Notes: generated from the letters alone by a model not told the origin. A stretch of DNA of 64,000 nt from Ureibacillus sp. FSL W7-1570 (GCF_038593265.1 NZ_CP151979.1:1750001-1814000), one strand, 5' to 3'. Positions 8,274 to 18,630 are shown, numbered from the stretch's first letter. Program-made: numbers and translations.

Positions 8274-8843
8274 ATGTACTATGTACAGAAGGGACTGGCC
8301 ATCCTTCTTGGAAGCATTTTGTTATCCATCGGAATCAATCTTTTCTTGGCACCGAATGAAATATTGGACGGGGGCATAATTGGCCTCTCCCTTATTTTGC
8401 ATTACCTTTTCCACCTCAAAATCGGACTGATGGTCATTGTATTGAGCATGCCAATTTTCATTTTGGCGTGGTTCAAATATAGACATTATTTTTATAACAG
8501 TGTCCACGGTTTATTAGTCTCTTCTGTGATCATCGATATTTTTATGCCTCTTCGTTCCCTGTTGCACATTAACTCCTTCATCGCGGCAATTATCGGTGGG
8601 GTATTTGTAGGATTTGGAATCGGGATGATGCTGAGATTTGATACAAGCACCGGAGGAACCGATTTATTGGCCCAATTTATCAGCGACAAAACGAAAATCA
8701 ATGTGGGCATCATTATTTTACTGATTGATTCCATTATTGTTTTAATCGGTGGAATTTTACTCTCCGCCAGCACATTGCTATTATCGATTATTGCGATTAC
8801 GGTTGTCGGCATTACAACAAGTGCTGTAACCGGAAAACATTGA
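8274..8843 (+). CDS. YitT family membrane protein, membrane domain only
   Basis: 189 residues with about five membrane spans. Motifs such as GGIIGLSLILHY near the first third and DTSTGGTDLLAQ near residue 125 are typical of the YitT/DUF161 family. Most family members are ~280 residues with a C-terminal cytosolic DUF2179 domain, which is missing here. The start is the ATG at 8274 (GGAGG 7 nt upstream); the earlier ATG at 8268 touches that site. Function is unknown. Confidence 0.8.
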   Translation: MYYVQKGLAILLGSILLSIGINLFLAPNEILDGGIIGLSLILHYLFHLKIGLMVIVLSMPIFILAWFKYRHYFYNSVHGLLVSSVIIDIFMPLRSLLHINSFIAAIIGGVFVGFGIGMMLRFDTSTGGTDLLAQFISDKTKINVGIIILLIDSIIVLIGGILLSASTLLLSIIAITVVGITTSAVTGKH

Positions 8844-8886
8844 CTTCTTTCCTTTGTTTTATTTTTTATACGGGAACAATCCAAAA

Positions 8887-8914
8887 AAAATCCCGGAGAA
8901 CTCTCCAGGATTTT
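8887..8914. terminator. Shared hairpin between convergent yitT-like and eamA genes
   Basis: AAAATCC-GGAG and CTCC-GGATTTT form a stem with one mismatch, with A/T runs on either side. Confidence 0.65.
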
Positions 8915-8944
8915 GCCAAAAGACCGTTTTTCCACCGAGATTCA

Positions 8945-9838
8945 TCATTTTATTTCTTTAATATCTTCCAAACTTTTTCCTTTGAAAAAGTCCGGCTTTG
9001 TTTCCGCCAAAATAATGGCAGTTAAAATCAAGGCGGCTCCAATGATCATTCTTCCCGTCAACACTTCGCTTAATATGATGACGGAGAAAACCATTCCCCA
9101 TAAGGCCTCTGTCGATAAGATGATCGCTGTTTTTGTTTCGCTCGTAAATTTTTGGGCCATTGTTTGGAAACAGTATGCAAGCGTTGTGGAGAAAATCCCC
9201 AAATACAAAGTGGAAAGTACCCCTTTCCATTCAAGGCTGAAATCGACTTCCCCCTTTGCCAGCACAAATAGCCACGCAAAAAGGGCAGCAGCTCCCATTT
9301 GAACAATTGTCAGCAATATCGGATCTTCATCTTTCACATATTTGGCTGTGTAATAAATTTGATAAGCGAAACCAAATGCACACCCTAATGTCAGAAGATC
9401 CCCCACATTGATGTCGGCAACGGACAATTGCAACGAAAGGAAGCCGATGCCGATAATCGCCAAAAATGCTCCCGACAACTCAAATTTATCGACTTTCCTT
9501 TTGTCCATAAAAAAAGCGATAAATGGAACTATGACTACATTGATGGCTGTAATAAAAGCATTTTTTGATGGAGTTGTATATTGCAAGCCGACCGTTTGCA
9601 GCAGAAACGCCAAATATAAAAGAAACCCCAAAATGAAGCCTCTCTTGATTGTCGATTTCTTAATATGTTTCAATCGATTATAAAATATGATACTCAAAAT
9701 CAATACTCCAACAGAAAAACGGATAGCCAATATTTGATAGGGAGTAAAGTAATCCAAAGAAATCGCACTGAATGCAAATCCGCTCCCCCAAATAATGGCT
9801 GTTGTAAACAACATGATTTCCCCTATATATTTGCTCAT
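8945..9838 (-). CDS. EamA/DMT family transporter
   Basis: 297 residues with about ten membrane segments in two EamA repeats, the drug/metabolite transporter architecture. Typical features are WGSGFAFSAISLDY near the start and the second-repeat TLAYCFQTMAQKF / STEALWGMVFSV. Substrate unknown; such proteins usually export metabolites or drugs across the cytoplasmic membrane. The ATG at 9838 (MSKYIGEIML) follows GGAGG by 5 nt; a frame extending 17 codons further lacks a site. Confidence 0.88.
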   Translation of the reverse strand: MSKYIGEIMLFTTAIIWGSGFAFSAISLDYFTPYQILAIRFSVGVLILSIIFYNRLKHIKKSTIKRGFILGFLLYLAFLLQTVGLQYTTPSKNAFITAINVVIVPFIAFFMDKRKVDKFELSGAFLAIIGIGFLSLQLSVADINVGDLLTLGCAFGFAYQIYYTAKYVKDEDPILLTIVQMGAAALFAWLFVLAKGEVDFSLEWKGVLSTLYLGIFSTTLAYCFQTMAQKFTSETKTAIILSTEALWGMVFSVIILSEVLTGRMIIGAALILTAIILAETKPDFFKGKSLEDIKEIK

Positions 9839-10010
9839 AATTGCCTCCATGCAAAGTTTCACCCATACTATAATTTTATATTTTAACATGAAATTTCTTC
9901 TATTTTCTAAAACTTTATTCTTACAATTATCATAAATATGATAAAATTATTGACAGTTTATATTTTTCTTGATCGTTCGGAAAGCAATAGTTAGAAAGGG
10001 TGCAAACCTT

Positions 10011-11075
10011 TTGTTACAATCAATCCTTTCAAACATAGCGGTCATTTTGCTGATGCATTTAACGATGACTTTTATATTGGACAACCAGAAAAAAATCCCC
10101 CATCCATTAAGAATCGCCATTACAATTGCGCTGAGTTCCGGCTGTGCAATATCGCTTTTCTATTTGCCGATCCATTTACATGAAGGATATTTTGTCGATA
10201 TGCGGTTCATTCCTCTCGTTTTCTTGGCGTATTTGCAAGGATGGATTGCAATTCCGGCGTTGTTGATCGCATCCGCTTGGAGATTTTTTATGGGTGGAAA
10301 CGGGATGGTTCCGGGGATTATCTTCGGAATGGTGCTGCCAACAATTATAGCTCTTGCCTTCCATCCCCGTTCCCAATTGAAAAAGCATTATATCGAAAAA
10401 ATTTTAATTATCCTTTTATGCTGGTTTGTTTGTGATTTTCCTATCATTTTTCTTGTTCCAAACGGCTTTGAAATTTTCAAGGAGACCGCACTGACCCGCG
10501 TTACCTCATTTGTTGCAACATCAGCCATTCTTTATATGTTCATCATGCAAGATCGACAAAGGAAATTTTTAAATAGCCAGTTGGAAAAAATGGCTGATGA
10601 AGACCCGCTGACAAAACTCGTAAATAAGAGAAAATTTTATGAAGTGGTCGAAGAGAAAACCGTTTCATTAAAACCTTGCCATTATATTGCCATGCTCGAT
10701 ATTGATTTTTTTAAAAAAGTGAACGATACATATGGTCATCTATTCGGTGACAAAATTTTAGCGGAAGTGGCGAATATATTAAAAAAATATGAATCCCATC
10801 ATTTGGTTGCCGGACGATTTGGGGGAGAAGAATTCATCATTTATTTAGGGGAAACGGATTTGGATTCAGCCAAAAGCATATTGGAAAAAATACGCGAAGA
10901 AATCAAACATACTTCCTTCGTATATAGTAATGACACAAAGGTCAACTTGACCGTTTCCATCGGGCTGGCTGAATTAAAGGATGAAATCGACATATTGGAA
11001 GCGGTATATTATGCGGATCAAAACTTATATAAAGCGAAAAGCAGCGGACGGGATTGCCTGGTCAGTCCAGTTTGA
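10011..11075 (+). CDS. Membrane-bound diguanylate cyclase (5TM-LYT sensor plus GGDEF)
   Basis: 354 residues. The first ~190 residues hold five to six membrane spans of the 5TMR-LYT type seen in histidine kinases and cyclases. A GGDEF domain follows (residues ~195-350), with the signature intact as GGEEF in RFGGEEFIIYLG, so synthesis of c-di-GMP from two GTP is expected. No RxxD inhibitory site is evident five residues before it. The likely start is TTG at 10011, preceded by AGAAAGGG 10 nt upstream; a TTG at 9969 would add 14 residues without a ribosome-binding site. Confidence 0.88.
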   Translation: MLQSILSNIAVILLMHLTMTFILDNQKKIPHPLRIAITIALSSGCAISLFYLPIHLHEGYFVDMRFIPLVFLAYLQGWIAIPALLIASAWRFFMGGNGMVPGIIFGMVLPTIIALAFHPRSQLKKHYIEKILIILLCWFVCDFPIIFLVPNGFEIFKETALTRVTSFVATSAILYMFIMQDRQRKFLNSQLEKMADEDPLTKLVNKRKFYEVVEEKTVSLKPCHYIAMLDIDFFKKVNDTYGHLFGDKILAEVANILKKYESHHLVAGRFGGEEFIIYLGETDLDSAKSILEKIREEIKHTSFVYSNDTKVNLTVSIGLAELKDEIDILEAVYYADQNLYKAKSSGRDCLVSPV

Positions 11076-11096
11076 GATATGTGGATTGCAAAAGTC

Positions 11097-11124
11097 TAAA
11101 CGGTCCGGACCGGTTCGTTTTTTG
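11097..11124 (+). terminator. Terminator after the diguanylate cyclase
   Basis: The palindromic stem CGGTCCGGACCG is followed by GTTCGTTTTTTG, about 25 nt after the stop. Confidence 0.65.
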
Positions 11125-11267
11125 ACTTCAGGGAAACATAAGAAATTTGAAGTTCTCGCAACACTTACATAAAACTTCATCCAGCCTTATCAAAATACCG
11201 ATTATCCGCACCGATTACAATTGCCCGGAATAATATGTATTTAGTGAATAAGGCTGGAGGTGCGCTG

Positions 11268-11765
11268 ATGATTCATTATGTGAAACCAGGGGAAACCCTT
11301 GCACAAATTGCAAGGGATTATCGGGTGGAATACCTTATTTTATTGGAAAACAATCCTCAAATTACAAACCCGGATTTGTTATATGTCGGTCAACCGATCA
11401 ATATTCCCGGATTGCCCGATCCAAGTACAATTCCATATGAAATCGATGTATCCATCAATAACCGCACTTTATCCTTATACAACAACGGAGTTTTAGTAAA
11501 AACCTACCCAATCGCTGTGGGGCGGATGCTATTCGAAACGCCTACCGGAAACTTTGTCATTGTCAACAGAGCCCCTAACCCGGGAGGTCCATTTGGCACG
11601 ATGTGGCTCACTCTTTCAAAAGAAACCTATGGCATCCATGGCACGGATGATCCCAGTTCCATCGGCTATGCCGTTTCGAAAGGCTGCATCCGCATGCGGA
11701 ATGAAGATGTGGAAGAATTGGCAAGCATCGTGCCCAATGGAACAGCAGTATACATCCATTATTAA
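11268..11765 (+). CDS. LysM plus L,D-transpeptidase (YkuD family)
   Basis: 165 residues. An N-terminal LysM repeat (residues ~2-46: [14 protein letters not shown] ... GQPINIPG) binds peptidoglycan. It is followed by a YkuD domain with the catalytic motif HGT...SKGCIRM (His ~123, Cys ~141). Size and layout equal B. subtilis YkuD, a spore-associated L,D-transpeptidase making 3-3 cross-links in peptidoglycan. There is no signal peptide, as in YkuD. The start is the ATG at 11268 after GGAGGTGCGCTG. Confidence 0.92.
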   Translation: MIHYVKPGETLAQIARDYRVEYLILLENNPQITNPDLLYVGQPINIPGLPDPSTIPYEIDVSINNRTLSLYNNGVLVKTYPIAVGRMLFETPTGNFVIVNRAPNPGGPFGTMWLTLSKETYGIHGTDDPSSIGYAVSKGCIRMRNEDVEELASIVPNGTAVYIHY

Positions 11766-11830
11766 TGTTTTGGGGGCGTCTCATCATCCGATGTCCCCTT
11801 TGTTTTCACCCCATTCAATACATATAACTA

Positions 11831-11880
11831 AAAGGATGCCATATGCGAAAAAGATATTCCCTTCACCGCCTATGGCATCT
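11831..11880 (-). terminator. Probable terminator after the radical SAM gene
   Basis: On the minus strand GATGCCATA pairs with TATGGCATC across a ~27-nt loop and is followed by CTTTT. The loop is long, so confidence is moderate. Confidence 0.45.
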
Positions 11881-11890
11881 ATTTGATATC

Positions 11891-13018
11891 CTATTCCACT
11901 TTGGCTTTCTTGCGCATTGCTTTTGGAATATATACACAATACAGCTCGCTTTCCATATAATCTCCCGTCACACTGTACGCTCTTGAACGGGAACCCCCGC
12001 ATACTTTATTGAATTCGCACACTCCGCATTTTCCTTTGTACAAATCCGGATTTCTTAGATTCTTAAAAATCTCTGATTCCCGATAGATTTCTGCCAATGG
12101 AGTTTTGCGTACATTTCCTGCCTTAATTGGCAAGAGCCCGCTTGGATAGACATCTCCTATATGGGAAATGAACAAAAAGCCGTTCCCGTCATTGACGCCT
12201 TGCGGAGCCCTTCCCAAGCCGTCAAATTGGCCAGTTTTCCCCTTCATTAATGCATCCTCATAATCAATATGGTCAAGGTCGACCATTCCTTGGCGTTCCC
12301 GGAATTTTTGCTGGATGACGACGCGGCGGTAATGCTGGGCAGCCGTTGTTTTAATGTCAAAAGGCACTCTCTTCGACAAATCATAAAGCCATCGGAACAC
12401 CTTCTCATGTTCTACAGGGGAAATCATATCCGATTCTTTCCCTCTGCCGGTTGGAACAAGGAAAAAAACGCTCCATAAAACACAATTCAAATCCTCCACC
12501 AATTTTGCCATTTCATCCAAATAATCAACATTGTAGCGGGAGATGACCGTATTGATCTGCAAAGGCAAATCCAACTCATGTATAAATGAAATCGCTTTCA
12601 TTGTCAGATTAAATGAACCGCTTGTCCCCCGGAAATGGTCATGCACTTCCGCACAATGCCCATCCAAACTGAACGCCCATCTTGCAAGCCCAATTTCTTT
12701 CGCCTTCTGAATGGCTTCTTTTGTCACATTCGGAGTCGCCGATGGAGTCATCGATACCCTCATCCCTTTTGAGATTGCGTATTCCGCCAAATCAAATACA
12801 TCTTCCCTCTCAAGGGGATCCCCTCCTGTGAAGACAAGCATCGGATTATCCATTTCATAAATCTGATCAATCAATGCTTTTCCTTCTTCAAAATCGAGTT
12901 CCAAAGGATGTCGGTGGTGCTGGGCTTCCGCGCGGCAATGCAAACAATGCAGCTGACAAGCCCTCGTCAACTCCCAAATGACAATAAAGGGATTTTGATT
13001 ATAATCTCGATTAAACAT
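11891..13018 (-). CDS. Radical SAM/SPASM domain protein
   Basis: 375 residues. The cluster-binding CQLHCLHC (C-x3-C-x2-C, residues ~17-24) follows IWELTRA, and GGDPLE is the SAM-binding GGE-type motif. A C-terminal cysteine array (CGVCEFNKVCGGSRSRAYSVTG ... C) marks a SPASM-type domain with auxiliary Fe-S clusters. The pattern is like the TIGR04053/AhbD-NirJ group (heme or peptide-modifying enzymes), but no precursor peptide or heme gene lies nearby, so the substrate is unknown. The start is taken at MFNRDYNQ, since the 23 upstream codons look non-coding. Confidence 0.85.
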   Translation of the reverse strand: MFNRDYNQNPFIVIWELTRACQLHCLHCRAEAQHHRHPLELDFEEGKALIDQIYEMDNPMLVFTGGDPLEREDVFDLAEYAISKGMRVSMTPSATPNVTKEAIQKAKEIGLARWAFSLDGHCAEVHDHFRGTSGSFNLTMKAISFIHELDLPLQINTVISRYNVDYLDEMAKLVEDLNCVLWSVFFLVPTGRGKESDMISPVEHEKVFRWLYDLSKRVPFDIKTTAAQHYRRVVIQQKFRERQGMVDLDHIDYEDALMKGKTGQFDGLGRAPQGVNDGNGFLFISHIGDVYPSGLLPIKAGNVRKTPLAEIYRESEIFKNLRNPDLYKGKCGVCEFNKVCGGSRSRAYSVTGDYMESELYCVYIPKAMRKKAKVE

Positions 13019-13164
13019 TCCAATCACACTCTCTAAAAGTAATATTTTATATACATCTTTAAAACAATTGTAACCGATGGAATACATAAAAGTTGTGAAT
13101 AAAAAATAACAATTTCCATAAAAAAACGACCCTTACTGAACCTTTCAGGATCGTTCCCAACAAA

Positions 13165-13833
13165 CTAATTGTGAGCCCAGCTGTTTACCGCAATCTTGTC
13201 CCTTTCCCGGTTGTCCCGTTTAATGATGACGCTGATTTTTTGATGCCATTTTTTGCACTCCCGCCATATTTCCTCATATTCATCAGAGTCTTTTTCAATG
13301 CCGCGTTTGTCCTCGAAGAATGTGAATTCAATCAGGGGTTTTGAAAGATCATCTACAATGATTTTTAAACTTAATTTCTTGATGGTATCCTCTTCTTTAA
13401 AATCCTCTTCATTATAGATTTCAACATCATCTTGAAGAATTGACCATCCATGAATGCCCCCTTTCGAGATGAGGCAGCATATACTGTCGTTTACCGCAAT
13501 GGCGCATTCGTAGATTTCATCGAATGAATAGCTCTTCTTTTTGAAATTCGATTCAACATCTTCCCTTTGCAGATAGTAAAAGGTTTCTGCGGTCTCGTCC
13601 AATAATATGGCCGATAAACAATCTTCCGAAACCGCTCTTCTGTTATGGGGAATTCTTTCCAGTTTCTGAATCGTATCCTGTTCGATTTTCTCTTGGCGGA
13701 TTTTCGCCTCTTTGCGCATTTCATAAATCCACCAGAGAAAAATGGCCAATGCGACAAGGAAAAATATCTTGTTTCCCGAGCCCATCCATAAAAACAAATA
13801 GACTATTTCCAACACGCAAATAATGAGAGTCAT
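13165..13833 (-). CDS. Membrane-anchored hypothetical protein
   Basis: 222 residues. Two adjacent hydrophobic segments occupy residues 1-35 (LIICVLEIVYLFLWMG and IFFLVALAIFLWWIY); the rest is a charged cytosolic domain of mixed alpha/beta character ending in a Lys/Arg-rich helix. The start at 13833 follows AGAGGTGATGATGGA. I recognise no family. An imperfect hairpin at 13127-13158 may terminate it. It stands alone between the radical SAM gene and glutaredoxin. Confidence 0.6.
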   Translation of the reverse strand: MTLIICVLEIVYLFLWMGSGNKIFFLVALAIFLWWIYEMRKEAKIRQEKIEQDTIQKLERIPHNRRAVSEDCLSAILLDETAETFYYLQREDVESNFKKKSYSFDEIYECAIAVNDSICCLISKGGIHGWSILQDDVEIYNEEDFKEEDTIKKLSLKIIVDDLSKPLIEFTFFEDKRGIEKDSDEYEEIWRECKKWHQKISVIIKRDNRERDKIAVNSWAHN

Positions 13834-14001
13834 TCCATCATCACCTCTAGTAAAATCATTCGTCAAAACTCCAATCTTTCTATTATTTATTAACCATACT
13901 ATTCGTGAAAAAGAGATTTATGATTATTCGGTTCAATTTTGTCGTTTTATACCCTTGTAGGTAAAAATGAATAATACGAAATAAAATACTTATAAATGGA
14001 C

Positions 14002-14020
14002 ATTTAATTCGAAATTAAAT
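14002..14020. promoter_or_regulatory. 19-bp perfect dyad upstream of glutaredoxin, candidate operator
   Basis: ATTTAATT-CGA-AATTAAAT is a perfect 8-3-8 inverted repeat 50 bp before the TTG start of the glutaredoxin gene. The shape fits a dimeric repressor site (MarR/OhrR-like), but the regulator is not identifiable from sequence. Confidence 0.4.
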
Positions 14021-14069
14021 AATATACATATAGGGGTATTTATAAAATTTGAAAAAGGGGGAAAATTTT

Positions 14070-14303
14070 TTGAAGAGCGTAACAGTGTATACAACGAGCA
14101 GTTGTCCTTATTGCGTCATGGTGAAAAACTTTTTGCTGCAACAAAACATCCCTTTCAAAGAAATTAATGTGGAAGAGAGTCCTCAACTCATGTTTGATCT
14201 GGTTAACAAAACCGGACAAATGGGCGTTCCTCAAATCGAAATTGACGGCCAATGGATTGTCGGATTCAATCCAAGCGCCATCATGCGTGCATTATCAAAT
14301 TAG
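14070..14303 (+). CDS. Glutaredoxin family protein
   Basis: 77 residues. The active-site dithiol CPYC lies at residues ~11-14, followed by the cis-proline motif GVPQIEID (~51-58) and WIVGFNP, all typical of small bacterial glutaredoxin/NrdH-like proteins that reduce disulfides in the cytosol. The start is TTG at 14070, 8 nt after GGGGG; a TTG at 14049 overlaps that site. A perfect dyad lies upstream and a strong terminator downstream. Confidence 0.9.
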   Translation: MKSVTVYTTSSCPYCVMVKNFLLQQNIPFKEINVEESPQLMFDLVNKTGQMGVPQIEIDGQWIVGFNPSAIMRALSN

Positions 14304-14310
14304 CCGTTCA

Positions 14311-14349
14311 GCCTGCCTCCCAAAGGTATTTGGGAAGCAGGCCCTTTTT
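14311..14349 (+). terminator. Terminator after glutaredoxin
   Basis: The stem GCCTGC-TCCCAAA / TTTGGGA-GCAGGC is followed by CCTTTTTG, directly after the stop codon. Confidence 0.9.
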
Positions 14350-14423
14350 GTTTTCCACTGTATATGAAACAAAAGAAAAACCAATACTGATAAAAGGAAA
14401 TTTGATGGATTGAGGGGATGATT

Positions 14424-16091
14424 TTGTCATCTAAAGATATGCTTTCAATTTTTGCACTCGGTGGAATCAACGAGATTGGGAAAAATATGTATGTGATTGA
14501 ATACGGCGATGATTTAGTGATAGTGGACTGTGGAGGAAAGTTTGCCGATCGGTCTTTTTTGGGTGTCGATTTAATCATTCCGGATTTTACTTATCTTTTG
14601 GAAAACCAACATAAAATACGGGGAATAATCGTCACCCACGGTCACGAAGATCATATTGGAGGGATACCGTATTTTCTGAAAAAAATCAATGTGCCCGTGT
14701 ATGCGACCCGATTTACATTGGGACTAATCGAATTAAAGCTGAAAGAGCATAAAATTTTCCGCGAATCCACATTGATTGAAATTCATTCAGACTCCGAATT
14801 GAATTTCGGCCAAATTCAAGTGACGTTCTTTAAAGTGAGCCACAGCATACCGGATTGCTTAGGCATCGTCTTCCATACGCCTGAGGGAAAAGTGGTTCAC
14901 ACAGGCGACTTCAAATTTGACCTCACTCCTGTAAACCAGCAATTTTCAGAGATCCATAAAATGGCGAAGACCGGAGACGACGGTGTGCTGCTTCTCATCT
15001 CGGAAAGCACCAATGCGGAGCGGCCCGGGTCGACACCTTCCGAAAGAGAAGTGGGAAAACAAATCGAAGAATCCTTCTTCAATGCAACAGGTAAAATTAT
15101 TATTTCGACCTTTGCATCCAATGTTAATCGTATACAACAGATCGTTGAAGCAACCATCAAGACGGACCGTAAGCTAGCCTTGCTCGGCAGAAGCATGGTG
15201 AATGTCGTCAGCGTCGCCAAAAAATACGGGTATGTCGACATTCCTGATTGGCTGCTGATTGATGCAAAGGATGTAAAACAATGGCCGTCCGAAAAAGTCG
15301 TTGTTCTTTGTACAGGCAGTCAGGGTGAACCTCTCGCCGCTCTTTCAAGACTTTCTACAAACAGCAATCGGGATGTTCGAATCGACCCGGGAGATACGGT
15401 CATTTTTGCGGCGTCCCCCATCCCTGGCAACGAAAGAGATGTCACAAAAATTGTGGACAACTTATTCAAACTTGGCGCCAATGTCATTTACGGTGCTGCC
15501 AGCAAAACAGGAATGCATGTTTCCGGTCATGGCTATCAAGAAGACTTGAAACTGATGCTCACATTAATGAAGCCAAAATACTTTATACCGATTCACGGGG
15601 AATACCGCATGATGCATTTGCATGCCAAATTGGCGGAAGATGTCGGGGTAGATCCAAAAAATATTTTCATTCTGAACAACGGCGATGTGGTGGATATTCA
15701 GTATCAAGATGCACGGCAAACTAGAAAAATTCCGGCTGGAGATGCCTATGTAGATGGATTTGGTGAAGAAGGAATTGAAGATATCGTCTTAAGAGACCGA
15801 AAACAGTTGTCAGAAGAAGGAATGCTCGTCATTGTCATTACCATCGACAAGTCTGACGGCAGTCTGGTATCAGAACCGGACTCCATTTCCAGAGGCTTTG
15901 TCTATGCAAAAGAGTCGGAGGAATTAATCCGCCATATCAATCAAATGGCAAGAAAAGCGATTGAACCTTTCAAAGAGAAAGATCCGAATCTTTTTGCCAT
16001 GAAAAAAGCCGTCAAAAAAGAAGTGGGACAATTTTTATATGAAAAGACGAAGAAAAAACCGATGATTTTGCCAATTATTGTGCCAATTTAA
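14424..16091 (+). CDS. Ribonuclease J family protein
   Basis: 555 residues, the usual RNase J length. Metallo-beta-lactamase motifs are intact: [10 protein letters not shown] (residues ~72-81), GDFKFD (~159) and the C-terminal [11 protein letters not shown] (~392), with the beta-CASP region between. Family members are 5'-3' exo- and endoribonucleases of RNA decay. The sequence is nearer RnjA than RnjB in the active site, but it could be a third paralog. The start is TTG at 14424, 6 nt after GAGGGG; the ATG at 14418 abuts that site. The catalase gene begins 17 nt after the stop, so the two are probably cotranscribed. Confidence 0.88.
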   Translation: MSSKDMLSIFALGGINEIGKNMYVIEYGDDLVIVDCGGKFADRSFLGVDLIIPDFTYLLENQHKIRGIIVTHGHEDHIGGIPYFLKKINVPVYATRFTLGLIELKLKEHKIFRESTLIEIHSDSELNFGQIQVTFFKVSHSIPDCLGIVFHTPEGKVVHTGDFKFDLTPVNQQFSEIHKMAKTGDDGVLLLISESTNAERPGSTPSEREVGKQIEESFFNATGKIIISTFASNVNRIQQIVEATIKTDRKLALLGRSMVNVVSVAKKYGYVDIPDWLLIDAKDVKQWPSEKVVVLCTGSQGEPLAALSRLSTNSNRDVRIDPGDTVIFAASPIPGNERDVTKIVDNLFKLGANVIYGAASKTGMHVSGHGYQEDLKLMLTLMKPKYFIPIHGEYRMMHLHAKLAEDVGVDPKNIFILNNGDVVDIQYQDARQTRKIPAGDAYVDGFGEEGIEDIVLRDRKQLSEEGMLVIVITIDKSDGSLVSEPDSISRGFVYAKESEELIRHINQMARKAIEPFKEKDPNLFAMKKAVKKEVGQFLYEKTKKKPMILPIIVPI

Positions 16092-16108
16092 TAATGGAGT
16101 TGAACATC

Positions 16109-17722
16109 ATGACAAACAACGATGAGAAACACCTGACCAATATTGAAAAAGATGATACATTAACGAACCGTCAGGGCCACCCGGTGACGGACAATCAAAA
16201 CATCCGGACAGTCGGTAACCGTGGTCCGGCATTACTGGAAAACTACGATTTCATTGAAAAGATCAGCCATTTTGACCGGGAAAAAATTCCGGAGCGCATC
16301 GTTCATGCACGGGGTGCCGGAGCCCACGGTTACTTTGAAGCTTACGGCACCGTCGGAAACGAGCCCGCTTCAAAGTATACAAGAGCGAAATTGTTCCAGG
16401 AAAAAGGAAAAAGAACGCCTGTATTCGTCCGTTTCTCAACGGTTGTGCACGGACTCCACTCCCCGGAGACCGTTCGGGACCCAAGAGGTTTTGCGGTGAA
16501 GTTTTATACGGAAGATGGAAACTGGGATCTGGTCGGTAACAATTTAAAAATCTTCTTCATCCGGGATCCGATGAAATTTCCGGATATGATTCACGCATTC
16601 CGTCCGGATCCTGTCACAAATATTCAAGACGCCAAAAGATTCTTTGACTTTTGCGCGAATTCCCCGGAATCATTTCATATGGTGACCCTTATTTATTCCC
16701 CATGGGGAATTCCTGCAAACTACCGCATGATGCAGGGATCCGGAGTAAATACCTACAAATGGGTGAACAGTGAAGGAAAAGCGGTTCTTGTCAAATATCA
16801 TTGGGAACCAAAACAGGGAATCAGGAATTTGACGACGAAGGAAGCCCAGGAAATACAGGGGAAAAACTTTAACCACGCCACCCAGGATTTATATGAAGCC
16901 ATCGAAAGAGGCGATTATCCGGAGTGGGAATTGTTCGTTCAAATAATGGAGGACGGTCCTCATCCAGAGCTGGACTTTGACCCGTTGGATTGCACGAAAC
17001 TTTGGCCGAAAGATCAGTTCCCATGGCTTCCTGTTGGACGAATGGTGTTGAACAAAAATCCTGAAAACTATTTTCTTGAAGTGGAACAAGCCGCCTTTGG
17101 AACAGGCGTACTTGTGGATGGGCTTGATTTCTCCGATGACAAAATGCTGCAAGGAAGAACCTTCGCCTATTCCGATACGCAGCGCTATCGCCTTGGGGCC
17201 AACTACCTGCAACTCCCGATCAACGCTCCAAAAAAACGGGTGGCCACAAACCATGAAGGCGGTATAATGCGGTACCACAACGATAAAGGGCCAAATCAAA
17301 ACCCGCACGTCAACTATGAGCCTTCCAGCATGGGCGGCTTGAAAGAAGCGGAACAAGTCGGAACAGAACATACTCCATGGATCGAAGGGGAACTTTTACG
17401 GGAACCGATCGACCGGAGAAATGATTTTAAACAAGCGGGAGAAACTTACCGCAATTTCGAACAATGGGAAAAAGACGAGCTGATCAATAACCTTGTCAAC
17501 GACTTGTCCATTTGCCCAAAAGATATACAAGAAAAGATGATTTCTTATGCGGAAGCGGCCGATGAAGAATACGGAAGACGCTTACGGGAAGGATTGGAAG
17601 CAAAAAATAAAGAGAAAAACCGTGAAGAAATTGCGGAAGAGTTCCATCCGCTTGGCGCTCACAATGCGAAAAAGGCTGTGGAAGAAGCCGTTCAGAAAGG
17701 GCGGGAAACGCAATCTTATTAA
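16109..17722 (+). CDS. Monofunctional heme catalase
   Basis: 537 residues. Distal-site [11 protein letters not shown] (catalytic His ~66), [19 protein letters not shown], and the proximal heme-ligand region [15 protein letters not shown] (Tyr ligand ~350) are all present, so the enzyme should dismutate hydrogen peroxide. The C-terminal extension beyond residue ~490 is charged and helical. The start follows GGAGTTGAACATC. Only 17 nt separate it from the RNase J gene, leaving no room for a PerR box of its own; expression is probably from an upstream promoter. Confidence 0.95.
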   Translation: MTNNDEKHLTNIEKDDTLTNRQGHPVTDNQNIRTVGNRGPALLENYDFIEKISHFDREKIPERIVHARGAGAHGYFEAYGTVGNEPASKYTRAKLFQEKGKRTPVFVRFSTVVHGLHSPETVRDPRGFAVKFYTEDGNWDLVGNNLKIFFIRDPMKFPDMIHAFRPDPVTNIQDAKRFFDFCANSPESFHMVTLIYSPWGIPANYRMMQGSGVNTYKWVNSEGKAVLVKYHWEPKQGIRNLTTKEAQEIQGKNFNHATQDLYEAIERGDYPEWELFVQIMEDGPHPELDFDPLDCTKLWPKDQFPWLPVGRMVLNKNPENYFLEVEQAAFGTGVLVDGLDFSDDKMLQGRTFAYSDTQRYRLGANYLQLPINAPKKRVATNHEGGIMRYHNDKGPNQNPHVNYEPSSMGGLKEAEQVGTEHTPWIEGELLREPIDRRNDFKQAGETYRNFEQWEKDELINNLVNDLSICPKDIQEKMISYAEAADEEYGRRLREGLEAKNKEKNREEIAEEFHPLGAHNAKKAVEEAVQKGRETQSY

Positions 17723-17740
17723 TATTGCCGAATGTCAAAA

Positions 17741-17771
17741 AAGCGTGTAGAGTCTGACTTTCTACACGCTT
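17741..17771. terminator. Hairpin between catalase and the convergent membrane gene
   Basis: AAGCGTGTAGA and TCTACACGCTT form a perfect 11-bp stem with a ~9-nt loop; the T-run is weak on the plus side. Confidence 0.6.
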
Positions 17772-17790
17772 GTTTCATCTTTATCAAAGA

Positions 17791-18477
17791 TTAAAGATAA
17801 CCTTGTTTCTCCCATCTTTTTAATTGGATGTAACCATACAAGGAAATAAAAAATGCGCTCACTGTATCCACAATCAAATCCATCATCGTATCACTCAAAG
17901 CTTCTCTTCCAATGAGCACCGTAAAATCCGATGCGATAAATTTTTGCATATTGGTTGATAAAAGCCCATCTGCCAAAAACTCATAAATTTCCCACAATGT
18001 CCCCATTGTGACCGCAAAACAAAAAGCAAAAAAAGAAACGAAAAACGGGGTTAATTGAATATGTGTATGTTTTGACTCATTCAAAAATCTCACCAAAATG
18101 AATCCCAGGGCTCCCAGCATCACTCCGCTGAATGCATGCAGTATCGTATCCCAATAAGGAACCAAATAATAAAAGTTTCTCACTTCCCCCAAATAGATGG
18201 CACAAAAGAGAAAAGTGTAAAAGATGACTTCGATTGAGTCGGGAATATCGATCGAAATTTTCCGTTCAATGAAAGTCGGAATCATCATAATCAATAATCC
18301 CGAAATGCATTGCAAAAGCATCAAAACATAATCGGTCTTGACTTTCGCATGCTCCTCCATCGCTTTCAATTCCGCTGGTGCCATGATCATCCGGGAAATG
18401 ATAAAGATAACCGAAAGCAATAATGAAACAAACAAAATAGCCCAAGTGATTTTTTTCCAATTTAATTTTCTTAACAT
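17791..18477 (-). CDS. Polytopic membrane protein, YjdF/DUF2238-like
   Basis: 228 residues with six predicted membrane spans. Charged motifs within the membrane part (YWDTILHAFSG near residue 108, TMGTLWEIYEF near 155, DTMMDLIVDTV near 198) recall the DUF2238/YjdF group of integral membrane proteins of unknown function. The start ATG follows GGAGAG by about 11 nt. It appears monocistronic. Confidence 0.6.
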   Translation of the reverse strand: MLRKLNWKKITWAILFVSLLLSVIFIISRMIMAPAELKAMEEHAKVKTDYVLMLLQCISGLLIMMIPTFIERKISIDIPDSIEVIFYTFLFCAIYLGEVRNFYYLVPYWDTILHAFSGVMLGALGFILVRFLNESKHTHIQLTPFFVSFFAFCFAVTMGTLWEIYEFLADGLLSTNMQKFIASDFTVLIGREALSDTMMDLIVDTVSAFFISLYGYIQLKRWEKQGYL

Positions 18478-18630
18478 AATTGTTTTTCTCTCCTAGGTGC
18501 ATAACACAAAATTCAAAATACTAGTTCCATTGTGCTATACTTTTATATTAGCAAAATTTTAGAAGAGTTACCTAACGTTAAGTGCGATGTTGATGCTATT
18601 TCTTCGTAAACATAATAAATTCATAGCAAT

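Noticed and set aside
16080-16110. PerR box for the catalase gene
   Set aside because: The 17-nt gap to RNase J holds no TTATAAT-type dyad, and none was found before the RNase J gene either.
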